Shown here piece by piece: positions 48,090 to 62,000 of a stretch of DNA of 64,000 nucleotides. The translations under genes were made by a program, and so were the position numbers. This DNA is from Siphonodentalium dalli (Eukaryota; Mollusca; Scaphopoda; Gadilida; Siphonodentaliidae): the NCBI GenBank assembly GCA_032622095.1, contig CP136068.1:13375729-13439728 (forward strand), given 5' to 3'. Below the pieces are notes generated by a model, which saw nothing but the letters and a program-made list of their open reading frames with translations, was not told the origin of the DNA and searched no databases. Positions within the stretch are counted from its first letter, which is position 1. The number at the start of each line of letters is the position of its first letter.

Positions 48090-50033
48090 TTATTCATATG
48101 TGTTTAACTTAAGCTGTATCAGTCGGATGAAGGAGCATAATCTACGCAGACAAGTCATATCTTCCAAATTCAGCAGCTCGTCTAAAATGTCAATAGTTGC
48201 ATGATCTATGTTGGTAAATTTGCTAGGCAAGATACGATTTCTTTCTTCGCTAAAACATATACATTCTAGTAGATAATGCAGTTCGTCTCCGAGCTGTCGT
48301 TTATTACATAATGGACATAGTCTATTTAGTAAGTTTGTATCGTTCCATCGACCTTTCTCTATTGGCAAGCGGTGGTTACAAGTACGGAATTGACACAAAG
48401 TTATTCTGTTTTTTGTATCCAAATAATCCAAGTATCTTTCGAAATTAATATCGTGTTTGAAAATTTTGTAGGTATTGCCTCGGCAAGATTTTTCTATGTC
48501 AGATAGCCAGATTCCTCGAAATTGGCTATTCAGACTACATTTAAAATAGCGTGCCATTTGTTCTGGACATGTGATATGACCAACATTTAATAGATGAATC
48601 TGCCCAGATTTTGTTATAATATCTTTAACTTTTTCAATCCATTGGAATTTTACTTCCTCAACTTCACATATTTTCAGGGCCAGCTGATACAGAATCTTAC
48701 AGAATCGGCCTTGCTCCATATTCTTAACTTTCATCCAGTATTTCACAATACGCAAGTTGATAGTGTACTCTATGGGTAGTCTACCGCTCTCACCATATAT
48801 CATATAATTAGGGGTAGATGATTTAAGATGGAGAACGTATTTCAAAAATCTTCTATGTATGCTTTCAAAAATCTCATTATTTCCCGACCCCCATACTTCA
48901 CAACAGTACAACATAATCGGTAATACTTGTGCATCAAACAGTTCGAACATGTTTCTAACCGACAGACAGTGTATTCTCGACTTAGAAATAATAGAGTACA
49001 TTGCTTTAGTTGCTTTATTTGCCAATATCTTCTTTGCCGCGTTATATGAGCCTGATTTGGTGTGTATAATACCAAGATAGTTAAAATGCTTTACTACTTC
49101 AATTTCATCACCGTTGTATAGAAAAGTCCTATTCTTTGGCATGCTTCTTTTGGATATCAACATAATTTTGGTTTTCTCGACGTTTACATTCAATTTCCAC
49201 TTCTGGCAATACTTTTGAAAACTGTTAAGTGCCTTCTGCAGTTTCAAAGGTGTTTCAGTCATAAGAACGGTATCGTCTGCGTATAAAATAATGAATAGTT
49301 TGACATACATCTTCAAGTGAGTTTCTATATCCCGTGACATTTTAATCAATCCCACCCCACCTTCTGATTTTAGAAATTCTTCCAGATCGTTCAGGTAAAG
49401 TGAGAATAACAGGGGTGATAGGTTTTCACCTTGTCTTACCCCAGATAAACATGGGAAACAATCGGATGTCTGGTCGCCCATTCGAACTTTCGATTTAATG
49501 TTAGTGTACATGTTTTTAATAACTGTGAGCAGTTTCCCATTTATACTAATTGTCGAAAGTTTGTACCAAAGTCCTTGTCGCCATATTTTGTCAAATGCCT
49601 TCTCAAAGTCAATGAAAGCACAGTACAAATTCCTGTTAAGTGCCTTCGAAATTTCGGATAGTAAATGTAGAACAAATATATTATCCGTCGTGGAATAACC
49701 TTTTCTGAAACCCACCTGGTTCTCACATAGAGTTTCGTTATCTTCAATGTAATCATATAATCTATTTGAGAGAATCTTCGTAAATAACTTCCCAAAGCAG
49801 CTCAAAAGGGTAATGGGTCTGTAATTTTTTGGATTTCCCTTATCACCTTTATTTTTATACAGTGGAATAATTGTTCCGATCCCCCATATTTCTGGTACAC
49901 AGCCTGATTCAAAAACTAAATTAAATATTTTGCAGTATATGTCAATCAGGGTATCGGAGGATGCCTTGAGATATTCATTAAGAATTCCATCTTCACCTGG
50001 GGATTTCATATTTTTTAAACTCTTTATAGCTTT
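48090..50033 (-). CDS. LINE reverse transcriptase, 5'-truncated open frame
   Basis: An uninterrupted frame of about 647 LINE codons. The open frame continues about 11 codons upstream into satellite sequence (to 50066), starting at a GTG, so its apparent N-terminus is accidental. Numbering from that point, visible reverse-transcriptase motifs are KSPGEDGI (about 21-28), NYRPITLLSC (81-90), FIDFEKAFDKIW (151-162), SGVRQGENLSP (208-218), the catalytic YADD (262-265) and KLNVNVEKTK (291-300), followed by the thumb motif FNYLG. Near the C-terminus CPLC-x9-H-x4-C (about 584-602) is the CCHC-like element common in LINE ORF2 proteins. The enzyme would copy element RNA at a nicked target. The domain order and the DGI...FxDFxKAFD...GVxQG...YADD set suggest a Jockey/CR1/I-type lineage, but I cannot assign the clade. 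All visible catalytic residues are intact, but with the endonuclease missing the copy is not autonomous. Confidence 0.88.
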   Translation of the reverse strand, partial: KAIKSLKNMKSPGEDGILNEYLKASSDTLIDIYCKIFNLVFESGCVPEIWGIGTIIPLYKNKGDKGNPKNYRPITLLSCFGKLFTKILSNRLYDYIEDNETLCENQVGFRKGYSTTDNIFVLHLLSEISKALNRNLYCAFIDFEKAFDKIWRQGLWYKLSTISINGKLLTVIKNMYTNIKSKVRMGDQTSDCFPCLSGVRQGENLSPLLFSLYLNDLEEFLKSEGGVGLIKMSRDIETHLKMYVKLFIILYADDTVLMTETPLKLQKALNSFQKYCQKWKLNVNVEKTKIMLISKRSMPKNRTFLYNGDEIEVVKHFNYLGIIHTKSGSYNAAKKILANKATKAMYSIISKSRIHCLSVRNMFELFDAQVLPIMLYCCEVWGSGNNEIFESIHRRFLKYVLHLKSSTPNYMIYGESGRLPIEYTINLRIVKYWMKVKNMEQGRFCKILYQLALKICEVEEVKFQWIEKVKDIITKSGQIHLLNVGHITCPEQMARYFKCSLNSQFRGIWLSDIEKSCRGNTYKIFKHDINFERYLDYLDTKNRITLCQFRTCNHRLPIEKGRWNDTNLLNRLCPLCNKRQLGDELHYLLECICFSEERNRILPSKFTNIDHATIDILDELLNLEDMTCLRRLCSFIRLIQLKLNTYE

Positions 50034-53000
50034 ACCCAGGGACCACATAAACCTGCTCTCCGACACATACTATAATTATGAAAATCCATCCATCGTTTGC
50101 TCAGCTAGAGATTGCTAAACACAAAATCTGGTCGACATCTGTGATGGCCAAATCACAAGTCTAATTAAAAGAAAAACTTATGGAATTTCTGACAATGCTG
50201 AAAATAGGTCGCTTGCAGAAATTGTCAACGATTATTTTGATAAATAAGATAATAAAATTGAAACAACGGTCGCGCTGATTTATTCAGTATTGTCAGGAAT
50301 TCCATTTAGTTTTTTGTTTATTCAGACTTCTCGGAGAAAGATGATTTCCATTTGTTTGTCTTTTAATTAGATTTTTGATTTGGCCATCACACAATATGTC
50401 AACCAGATAATTAAATGTTAATCGGTCATATTTTTAGTGACGTCTATTTGTGCGACCATTTTTGTGATAAAATTTTCACAAAATTACTAAACCTTGTGAT
50501 ATAATGATATTGCTGGTTTTTGAACCCAAATAGTCAGATTGTGCTGTAAAAATACAAGATTTAACACATAAAACTATTTTCAGTCGCCAGAAAAATGGCA
50601 TGTCCTGTCCCGCTCGCCCCTTGGCCAAAGGCAGGGGGTCAGCCGCCCCCCCCCCCCCCGCTCTGGTATATACGTCATGTTACACGCATGTGGGCCCCTG
50701 TGACACAGCGTTCCCGATAAACCTACTCCCCGATACGGTGTCCTCATAAAACTACTCTCTCACCTATATTTTGGGCCCCCATATACCTACTATCCCACAC
50801 AATGTGCCCGATAAACCTCTGATATGGCGTCCTTATAAAACTACACTCTCACCCAGGGGCCACATAAACCTGCTCTCCGACACATACTATAATTATGAAA
50901 ATCCATCCATCGTTTGCTCAGCTAGAGATTGCTAAACACAAAATCTGGTCGACATCTGTTATGGCCAAATCACAAGTCTAATTAAAAGAAAAACTTATGG
51001 AATTTCTGACAATGCTGAAAATAGGTCGCTTGCAGAAATTGTCAACGATTATTTTGATAAATAAGATAATAAAATTGAAACAACGGTCGCGCTGATTTAT
51101 TCAGTATTGTCAGGAATTCCATTTAGTTTTTTGTTTATTCAGACTTCTCGGAGAAAGATGATTTCCATTAGTTTGTCTTTTAATTAGATTTTTGATTTGG
51201 CCATCACACAATATGTCAACCAGATAATTAAATCTTAATCGGTCATATTTTTAGTGACGTCTATTTGTGCGACCATTTTTGTGATAAATTTTTCACAAAA
51301 TTACTAAACCTTGTGATATAATGATATTGCTGGTTTTTGAACCCAAATAGTCAGATTGTGCTGTAAAAATACAAGATTTAACACATAAAACTATTTTCAG
51401 TCGCCAGAAAAATGGCATGTCCTGTCCCGCTCGCCCCTTGGCCAAGGGCAGGGGGTCAGCTGCCCCCCCCCCCCCCGCTCTGGTATATACGTCATGTTAC
51501 ACGCATGTGGGCCCCTGTGACACAGCGTTCCCGATAAACCTACTCCCCGATACGGTGTCCTCATAAAACTACTCTCTCACCTATATTTTGGGCCCCCCAT
51601 ATACATACTCTCCCACACGGTGTGCCCGATAAACCTCTGATATGGCGTCCCCATAAAACTACACTCTCACCCAGGGGCCACATAAACCCGCTCTCCGACA
51701 CATACTATAATTATGAAAATCCATCCATCGTTTGCTAAACTAGAGATTGCTAAACACAAAATCTGGTCGACATCTGTGATGGCCAAATCACAAGTCTAAT
51801 TAAAAGAAAAACTTATGGAATTTCTGACAATGCTGAATATAGGTCGCTTGAAGAAATTGTCAACGATTATTTTGATAAATAAGATAATAAAATTGAAACA
51901 ACGGTCGCGTTGATTTATTCAGTATTGTCAGGAATTCCATTTAGTTTTTTGTTTATTCAGACTTCTCGGAGAAAGATGATTTCCATTAGTTTTTCTTTTA
52001 ATTAGATTTTTGATTTGGCCATATCACAATATGTCAACCAGATAATTAAATGTTAATCGGTCATATTTTTAGTGACGTCTATTTGTGCGACCATTTTTGT
52101 GATAAAATTTTCACAAAATTACTAAACCTTGTGATATAATGATATTGCTGGTTTTTGAACCCAAATAGTCAGATTGTGCTGTAAAAATACAAGATTTAAC
52201 ACATAAAACTATTTTAAGTCGCCAGAAAAATGGCATGTCCTGTCCCGCTCGCCCCTTGGCCAAGGGCAGGGGGTCAGCTGCCCCCACCCCGCTCTGGTAT
52301 ATACGTCATGTTACACGCATGTGGGCCCCTGTGACACAGCGTTACCGATAAACCCACTGCCCGATACGGTGTCCTCATAAAACTACTCTCTCACCTATAT
52401 TTTGGGCCCCCATATACCTACTCTCCCACACGGTGTGCCCGATAAACCTCTGATATGGCGTCCCCATAAAACTACACTCTCACCCAGGGGCCACATAAAC
52501 CTGCTCTCCGACACATACTATAATTATGAAAATCCATCCATCGTTTGCTCAGCTAGAGATTGCTAAACACAAAATGCCCTCCCCAAAATCTGGTCGACAT
52601 CTGTGATGGCAAAATCACAAGTCTAATTAAAAGAAAAACTTATGGAATTTCTGCCAATGCTGAATATAGGTCGCTTGAAGAAATTGTCAACGATTATTTT
52701 GATAAATAAGATACTAAATTGAAAATTGAAACAACGGTCGCGCTGATTTATTCTGTATTGTCAGGAATTCCATTTAGTTTTTTGTTTATTCAGACTTCTC
52801 GGAGAAAGATGATTTCCATTAGTTTTTCTTTTAATTAGATTTTTGATTTGGCCATCACACAATATGTCAACCAGATAATTAAATCTTAATCGGTCATATG
52901 TTTAGTGACGTCTATTTGTTCGACCATTTTTGTGATAAAATTTTCACAAAATTACTAAACCTTGTGATATAATGATATTGCTGGTTTTTGAACCCAAATA

Positions 53001-56000
53001 GTCAGATTGTGCTGTAAAAATACAAGATTTAACACATAAAACTATTTTAAGTCGCCAGAAAAATGGCATGTCCTGTCCCGCTCGCCCCTTGGCCAAGGGC
53101 AGGGGGTCAGCTGCCCCCCCCCCCCCGCTCTGGTATATACGTCATGTTACACGCATGTGGGCCCCTGTGACACAGCGTTCCCGATAAACCTACTCCCCGA
53201 TACGGTGTCCTCATAAAACTACTCCCTCACCTATATTTTGGGCCCCCATATACCTACTCTCCCACACGGTGTGCCCGATAAACCTCTGATATGGCGTCCC
53301 CATAAAACTACACTCTCACCCAGGGGCCACATAAACCTGCTCTCCGACACATACTATAATTATGAAAATCCATCCATCGTTTGCTCAGCTAGAGATTGCT
53401 AAACACAAAATGCCCTCCCCAAAATCTGGTCGACATCTGTGATGGCCAAATCACAAGTCTAATTAAAAGAAAAACTTATGGAATTTCTGACAATGCTGAA
53501 AATAGGTCGCTTGCAGAAATTGTCAACGATTATTTTGATAAATAAGATAATAAATTGAAAATTGAAACAACGGTCGCGCTGATTTATTCCGTATTGTCAG
53601 GAATTCCATTTAGTTTTTTGTTTATTCAGACTTCTCGGAGAAAGATGATTTCCATTAGTTTTTCTTTAATTAGATTTTTGATTTGGCCATCACACAATAT
53701 GTCAACCAGATAATTAAATGTTAATCGGTCATATTTTTAGTGACGTCTATTTGTGCGACCATTTTTGTGATAAAATTTTCACAAAATTACTAAACCTTGT
53801 GATATAATGATATTGCTGGTTTTTGAACACAAATAGTCAGATTGTGCTGTAAAAATACAAGATTTAACACATAAAACTATTTGCAGTCGCCAGAAAAATG
53901 GCATGTCCTGTCCCGCTCGCCCCTTGGCCAAGGGTAGGGGGTCAGCTGCCCCCCCCCCCCGATCTGGTATATACGTCATGTTACACGCATGTGGGCCCCT
54001 GTGACACAGCGTTCCCGATATACCTACTCCCCGATACGGTGTCCTCATAAAACTACTCTCTCACCTATATTTTGGGCCCCCATATACCTACTCTCCCACA
54101 CGGTGTGCCCGATAAACCTCTGATATGGCGTCCCCATAAAACTACACTCTCACCCAGGGGCCACATAAACCTGCTCTCCGACACATACTATAATAATGAA
54201 AATCCATCCATCGTTTGCTCAGCTAGAGATTGCTAAACACAAAATGCCCTCCCCAAAATATGGTCGACATCTGTGATGGCCAAATCACAAGTCTAATTAA
54301 AAGAAAAACGTATGGAATTTCTGCCAATGCTGAATATAGGTCGCTTGCAGAAATTGTCAACGATTATTTTGATAAATAAGATAATAAATTGAAAATTGAA
54401 ACAATGGTCGCGCTGATTTATTCAGTATTGTCAGGAATTCCATTTAGTTTTTGTTTATTCAGACTTCTCGGAGAAAGATGATTTCCATTAGTTTTTCTTT
54501 TAATTAGATTTTTGATTTGGCCATCACACAATATGTCAACCAGATAATTAAATGTTAATCGGTCATATTTTTAGTGACGTCTATTTGTGCGACCATTTTT
54601 GTGATAACATTTTCACAAAATTACTAAACCTTGTGATATAATGATATTGCTGTTTTTTGAACCCAAATAGTCAGATTGTGCTGTAAAAATACAAGATTTA
54701 ACACATAAAACTATTTTCAGTCGCCAGAAAAATGGCATGTCCTGTCCCGCTCGCACCTTGGCCAAAGGCAGGGGGTCAGCTGCCCCCCCCCCCCCCCCCC
54801 CGCTCTGGTATATACGTCATGTTACACGCATGTGGGCCCCTGTGACACAGCGTTCCCGATAAACCTACTCCCCGATACGGTTTCCTCATAAAACTACTCT
54901 CTCACCTATATTTTGGGCCCCCATATACCTACTCTCCCACACGGTGTGCCCGATAAACCTCTGATATGGCGTCCCCATAAAACTACACTCTCACCCAGGG
55001 GCCACATAAACCTGCTCTCCGACACATACTATAATAATGAAAATCCATCCATCGTTTGCTCAGCTAGAGATTGCTAAACACAAAATCTGGTCGACATCTG
55101 TGATGGCCAAATCACAAGTCTAATTAAAAGAAAAACTTATGGAATTTCTGACAATGCTGAATATAGGTCGCTTGAAGAAATTGTCAACGATTATTTTGAT
55201 AAATAAGATAATAAAATTGAAACAACGGTCGCGCTGATTTATTCATTATTGTCAGGAATTCCATTTAGTTTTTTGTTTATTCAGACTTCTCGGAGAAAGA
55301 TGATTTCCATTTGTTTTTCTTTTAATTAGATTTTTGATTTGGCCATCACACAATATGTCAACCAGATAATTAAATGTTAATCGGTCATATTTTTAGTGAC
55401 GTCTATTTGTGCGACCATTTTTGTGATAAAATTTTCACAAAATTACTAAACCTTGTGATATAATGATATTGCTGGTTTTTGAACCCAAATAGTCAGATTG
55501 TGCTGTAAAAATACAAGATTTAACACATAAAACTATTTTCAGTCGCCAGAAAAATGGCATGTCCTGTCCCGCTCGCACCTTGGCCAAAGGCAGGGGGTCA
55601 GCTGCCCCCCGCTCTGGTATATACGTCATGTTACACGCATGTGGGCCCCTGTGACACAGCGTTACCGATAAACCCACTGCCCGATACGGTGTCCTCATAA
55701 AACTACTCTCTCACCTATATTTTGGGCCCCCATATACCTACTCTCCCACACGGTGTGCCCGATAAACCTCTGATATGGCGTCCCCATAAAACTACACTCT
55801 CACCCAGGGGCCACATAAACCTGCTCTCCGACACATACTATAATAATGAAAATCCATCCATCGTTTGCTCAGCTAGAGATTGCTAAACACAAAATGCCCT
55901 CCCCAAAATATGGTCGACATCTGTGATGGCCAAATCACAAGTCTAATTAAAAGAAAAACGTATGGAATTTCTGCCAATGCTGAATATAGGTCGCTTGCAG

Positions 56001-59000
56001 AAATTGTCAACGATTATTTTGATAAATAAGATAATAAATTGAAAATTGAAACAACGGTCGCGCTGATTTATTCTGTATTGTCAGGAATTCCATTTAGTTT
56101 TTTGTTTATTCAGACTTCTCGGAGAAAGATGATTTCCATTAGTTTTTCTTTTAATTAGATTTTTGATTTGGCCATCACACAATATGTCAACCAGATAATT
56201 AAATCTTAATCGGTCATATGTTTAGTGACGTCTATTTGTTCGACCATTTTTGTAATAAAATTTTCACAAAATTACTAAACCTTGTGATATAATGATATTG
56301 CTGGTTTTTGAACCCAAATAGTCAGATTGTGCTGTAAAAATACAAGATTTAACACATAAAACTATTTTAAGTCGCCAGAAAAATGGCATGTCCTGTCCCG
56401 CTCGCCCCTTGGCCAAGGGCAGGGGGTCAGCTGCCCCCCCCCGCTCTGGTATATACGTCATGTTACACGCATGTGGGCCCCTGTGACACAGCGTTCCCGA
56501 TAAACCTACTCCCCGATACGGTGTCCTCATAAAACTACTCTCTCACCTATATTTTGGGCCCCCATATACCTACTCTCCCACACGGTGTGCCCGATAAACC
56601 TCTGATATGGCGTCCCCATAAAACTACACTCTCACCCAGGGGCCACATAAACCTGCTCTCCGACACATACTATAATTATGAAAATCCATCCATCGTTTGC
56701 TCAGCTAGAGATTGCTAAACACAAAATGCCCTCCCCAAAATCTGGTCGACATCTGTGATGGCCAAATCACAAGTCTAATTAAAAGAAAAACTTATGGAAT
56801 TTCTGACAATGCTGAAAATAGGTCGCTTGCAGAAATTGTCAACGATTATTTTGATAAATAAGATAATAAATTGAAAATTGAAACAACGGTCGCGCTGATT
56901 TATTCCGTATTGTCAGGAATTCCATTTAGTTTTTTGTTTATTCAGACTTCTCGGAGAAAGATGATTTCCATTAGTTTTTCATTTAATTAGATTTTTGATT
57001 TGGCCATCACACAATATGTCAACCAGATAATTAAATCTTAATCGGTCATATGTTTAGTGACGTCTATTTGTGCGACCATTTTTGTGATAAAATTTTCACA
57101 AAATTACTAAACCTTGTGATATAATGATATTGCTGGTTTTTGAACACAAATAGTCAGATTGTGCTGTAAAAATACAAGATTTAACACATAAAACTATTTT
57201 CAGTCGCCAGAAAAATGGCATGTCCTGTCCCGCTCGCCCCTTGGCCAAAGGCAGGGGGTCAGCTGCCCCCCCCCCCCCCCCGCTCTGGTATATACGTCAT
57301 GTTACACGCATGTGGGGCCCTGTGACACAGCGTTCTCGATAAACCTACTCCCCGATACGGTGTCCTCATAAAACTACTCACTCACCTATATTTTGGGCCC
57401 CCATATACCTACTCTCCCACACGGTGTGCCCGATAAACCTCTGAAATGGCGTCCCCATAAAACTACACTCTCATGCACCCAGGGGCCACATAAACCTGCT
57501 CTCCGACACATACTATAATTATGAAAATCCATCCATCGTTTGCTCAGCTAGAGATTGCTAAACACAAAATCTGGTCGACATCTGTGATGGCCAAATTACA
57601 AGTCTAATAAAAAGAAAAACTTATGGAATTTCTGACAATGCTGAATAAAGGTCGCTTGTAGAAATTGTCAACGATTATTTTGATAAATAAGATAATAAAA
57701 TTGAAACAACGGTCGCGCTGATTTATTCCGTATTGTCAGGAATTCCATTTAGTTTTTTGTTTATTCAGACTTCTTGGAGAAAGATGATTTCCATTAGTTT
57801 GTCTTTTAATTAGATTTTTGATTTGGCCATCACACAATATGTCAACCAGATAATTAAATGTTAATCGGTCATATTTTTAGTGACGTCTATTTGTGCGACC
57901 ATTTTTGTGATAAAATTTTCACAAAATTACTAAACCTTGTGATATAATGATATTGCTGGTTTTTGAACCCAAATAGTTAGATTGTGCTGTAAAAATACAA
58001 GATTTAACACATAAAACTATTTGCAGTCGCCAGAAAAATGGCATGTCCTGTCCCGCTCGCCCCTTGGCCAAGGGTAGGGGGTCAGCTGCCCCCCCCCCCC
58101 GCTCTGGTATATACGTCATGTTACACGCATGTGGGCCCCTGTGACACAGCGTTCCCGATATACCTACTCCCCGATACGGTGTCCTCATAAAACTACTCTC
58201 TCACCTATATTTTGGGCCCCCATATACCTACTCTCCCACACGGTGTGCCCGATAAACCTCTGATATGGCGTCCCCATAAAACTACACTCTCACCCAGGGG
58301 CCACATAAACCTGCTCTCCGACACATACTATAATAATGAAAATCCATCCATCGTTTGCTCAGCTAGAGATTGCTAAACACAAAATGCCCTCCCCAAAATA
58401 TGGTCGACATCTGTGATGGCCAAATCACAAGTCTAATTAAAAGAAAAACGTATGGAATTTCTGCCAATGCTGAATATAGGTCGCTTGCAGAAATTGTCAA
58501 CGATTATTTTGATAAATAAGATAATAAATTGAAAATTGAAACAATGGTCGCGCTGATTTATTCAGTATTGTCAGGAATTCCATTTAGTTTTTGTTTATTC
58601 AGACTTCTCGGAGAAAGATGATTTCCATTAGTTTTTCATTTAATTAGATTTTTGATTTGGCCATCACACAATATGTCAACCAGATAATTAAATCTTAATC
58701 GGTCATATGTTTAGTGACGTCTATTTGTGCGACCATTTTTGTGATAAAATTATCACAAAATTACTAAACCTTGTGATATAATGATATTGCTGGTTTTTGA
58801 ACACAAATAGTCAGATTGTGCTGTAAAAATACAAGATTTAACACATAAAACTATTTTCAGTCGCCAGAAAAATGGCATGTCCTGTCCCGCTCGCCCCTTG
58901 GCCAAAGGCAGGGGGTCAGCTGCCCCCCCCCCCCCCCGCTCTGGTATATACGTCATGTTACACGCATGTGGGGCCCTGTGACACAGCGTTCTCGATAAAC

Positions 59001-62000
59001 CTACTCCCCGATACGGTGTCCTCATAAAACTACTCACTCACCTATATTTTGGGCCCCCATATAACTACTCTCCCACACGGTGTGCCCGATAAACCTCTGA
59101 AATGGCGTCCCCATAAAACTACACTCTCATGCACCCAGGGGCCACATAAACCTGCTCTCCGACACATACTATAATTATGAAAATCCATCCATCGTTTGCT
59201 CAGCTAGAGATTGCTAAACACAAAATCTGGTCGACATCTGTGATGGCCAAATTACAAGTCTAATAAAAAGAAAAACTTATGGAATTTCTGACAATGCTGA
59301 ATAAAGGTCGCTTGTAGAAATTGTCAACGATTATTTTGATAAATAAGATAATAAAATTGAAACAACGGTCGCGCTGATTTATTCCGTATTGTCAGGAATT
59401 CCATTTAGTTTTTTGTTTATTCAGACTTCTTGGAGAAAGATGATTTCCATTAGTTTGTCTTTTAATTAGATTTTTGATTTGGCCATCACACAATATGTCA
59501 ACCAGATAATTAAATGTTAATCGGTCATATTTTTAGTGACGTCTATTTGTGCGACCATTTTTGTGATAAAATTTTCACAAAATTACTAAACCTTGTGATA
59601 TAATGATATTGCTGGTTTTTGAACCCAAATAGTTAGATTGTGCTGTAAAAATACAAGATTTAACACATAAAACTATTTGCAGTCGCCAGAAAAATGGCAT
59701 GTCCTGTCCCGCTCGCCCCTTGGCCAAGGGTAGGGGGTCAGCTGCCCCCCCCCCCCGCTCTGGTATATACGTCATGTTACACGCATGTGGGCCCCTGTGA
59801 CACAGCGTTCCCGATATACCTACTCCCCGATACGGTGTCCTCATAAAACTACTCTCTCACCTATATTTTGGGCCCCCATATACCTACTCTCCCACACGGT
59901 GTGCCCGATAAACCTCTGATATGGCGTCCCCATAAAACTACACTCTCACCCAGGGGCCACATAAACCTGCTCTCCGACACATACTATAATAATGAAAATC
60001 CATCCATCGTTTGCTCAGCTAGAGATTGCTAAACACAAAATGCCCTCCCCAAAATATGGTCGACATCTGTGATGGCCAAATCACAAGTCTAATTAAAAGA
60101 AAAACGTATGGAATTTCTGCCAATGCTGAATATAGGTCGCTTGCAGAAATTGTCAACGATTATTTTGATAAATAAGATAATAAATTGAAAATTGAAACAA
60201 TGGTCGCGCTGATTTATTCAGTATTGTCAGGAATTCCATTTAGTTTTTGTTTATTCAGACTTCTCGGAGAAAGATGATTTCCATTAGTTTTTCTTTTAAT
60301 TAGATTTTTGATTTGGCCATCACAATATGTCAACCAGATAATTAAATGTTAATCGGTCATATTTTTAGTGACGTCTATTTGTGCGACCATTTTTGAGATA
60401 AAATTTTCACAAAATTACTAAACCTTGTGATATAATGATATTGCTGTTTTTTGAACCCAAATAGTCAGATTGTGCTGTAAAAATACAAGATTTAACACAT
60501 AAAACTATTTTCAGTCGCCAGAAAAATGGCATGTCCTGTCCCGCTCGCACCTTGGCCAAAGGCAGGGGGTCAGCTGCCCCCCCCCCCGCTCTGGTATATA
60601 CGTCATGTTACACGCATGTGGGCCCCTGTGACACAGCGTTCCCGATAAACCTACTCCCCGATACGGTTTCCTCATAAAACTACTCTCTCACCTATATTTT
60701 GGGCCCCCATATACCTACTCTCCCACACGGTGTGCCCGATAAACCTCTGATATGGCGTCCCCATAAAACTACACTCTCACCCAGGGGCCACATAAACCTG
60801 CTCTCCGACACATACTATAATAATGAAAATCCATCCATCGTTTGCTCAGCTAGAGATTGCTAAACACAAAATCTGGTCGACATCTGTGATGGCCAAATCA
60901 CAAGTCTAATTAAAAGAAAAACTTATGGAATTTCTGACAATGCTGAATATAGGTCGCTTGAAGAAATTGTCAACGATTATTTTGATAAATAAGATAATAA
61001 AATTGAAACAACGGTCGCGCTGATTTATTCATTATTGTCAGGAATTCCATTTAGTTTTTTGTTTATACAGACTTCTCGGAGAAAGATGATTTCCATTTGT
61101 TTTTCTTTTAATTAGATTTTTGATTTGGCCATCACACAATATGTCAACCAGATAATTAAATGTTAATCGGTCATATTTTTAGTGACGTCTATTTGTGCGA
61201 CCATTTTTGTGATAAAATTTTCACAAAATTACTAAACCTTGTGATATAATGATATTGCTGGTTTTTGAACCCAAATAGTCAGATTGTTCTGTAAAAATAC
61301 AAGATTTAACACATAAAACTATTTGCAGTCGCCAGAAAAATGGCATGTCCTGTCCCGCTCGCCCCTTGGCCAAGGGTAGGGGGTCAGCTGCCCCCCCCCC
61401 CGATCTGGTATATACGTCATGTTACACGCATGTGGGCCCCTGTGACACAGCGTTCCCGATATACCTACTCCCCGATACGGTGTCCTCATAAAACTACTCT
61501 CTCACCTATATTTTGGGCCCCCCCATATACCTACTCTCCCACACGGTGTGCCCGATAAACCTCTGATATGGCGTCCCCATAAAACTACACTCTCACCCAG
61601 GGGCCACATAAACCTGCTCTCCGACACATACTATAATAATGAAAATCCATCCATCGTTTGCTCAGCTAGAGATTGCTAAACGCAAAATGCCCTCCCCAAA
61701 ATATGGTCGACATCTGTGATGGCCAAATCACAAGTCTAATTAAAAGAAAAACGTATGGAATTTCTGCCAATGCTGAATATAGGTCGCTTGCAGAAATTGT
61801 CAACGATTATTTTGATAAATAAGATAATAAATTGAAAATTGAAACAATGGTCGCGCTGATTTATTCAGTATTGTCAGGAATTCCATTTAGTTTTTGTTTA
61901 TTCAGACTTCTCGGAGAAAGATGATTTCCATTAGTTTTTCTTTTAATTAGATTTTTGATTTGGCCATCACAATATGTCAACCAGATAATTAAATGTTAAT

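Larger units (their letters stand above)
47779..50033 (-). mobile_element. 5'-truncated LINE (non-LTR retrotransposon) inserted in the satellite
   Basis: About 2.25 kb of non-satellite sequence interrupts one satellite monomer. The left junction follows ACTACACT (47771-47778) and the right junction precedes ACCCAGGGACC (50034 on). Compared with intact monomers, three bases (CTC) are missing and no target duplication is visible. Read on the minus strand it starts inside the reverse transcriptase domain and runs through the rest of the protein to a 3' UTR of about 310 bp. That UTR contains an ATG/CAT trinucleotide tract and ends just after AATAAAACATTATA. The endonuclease and the 5' part are absent, as is usual for LINE copies truncated during target-primed reverse transcription. 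Confidence 0.88.
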
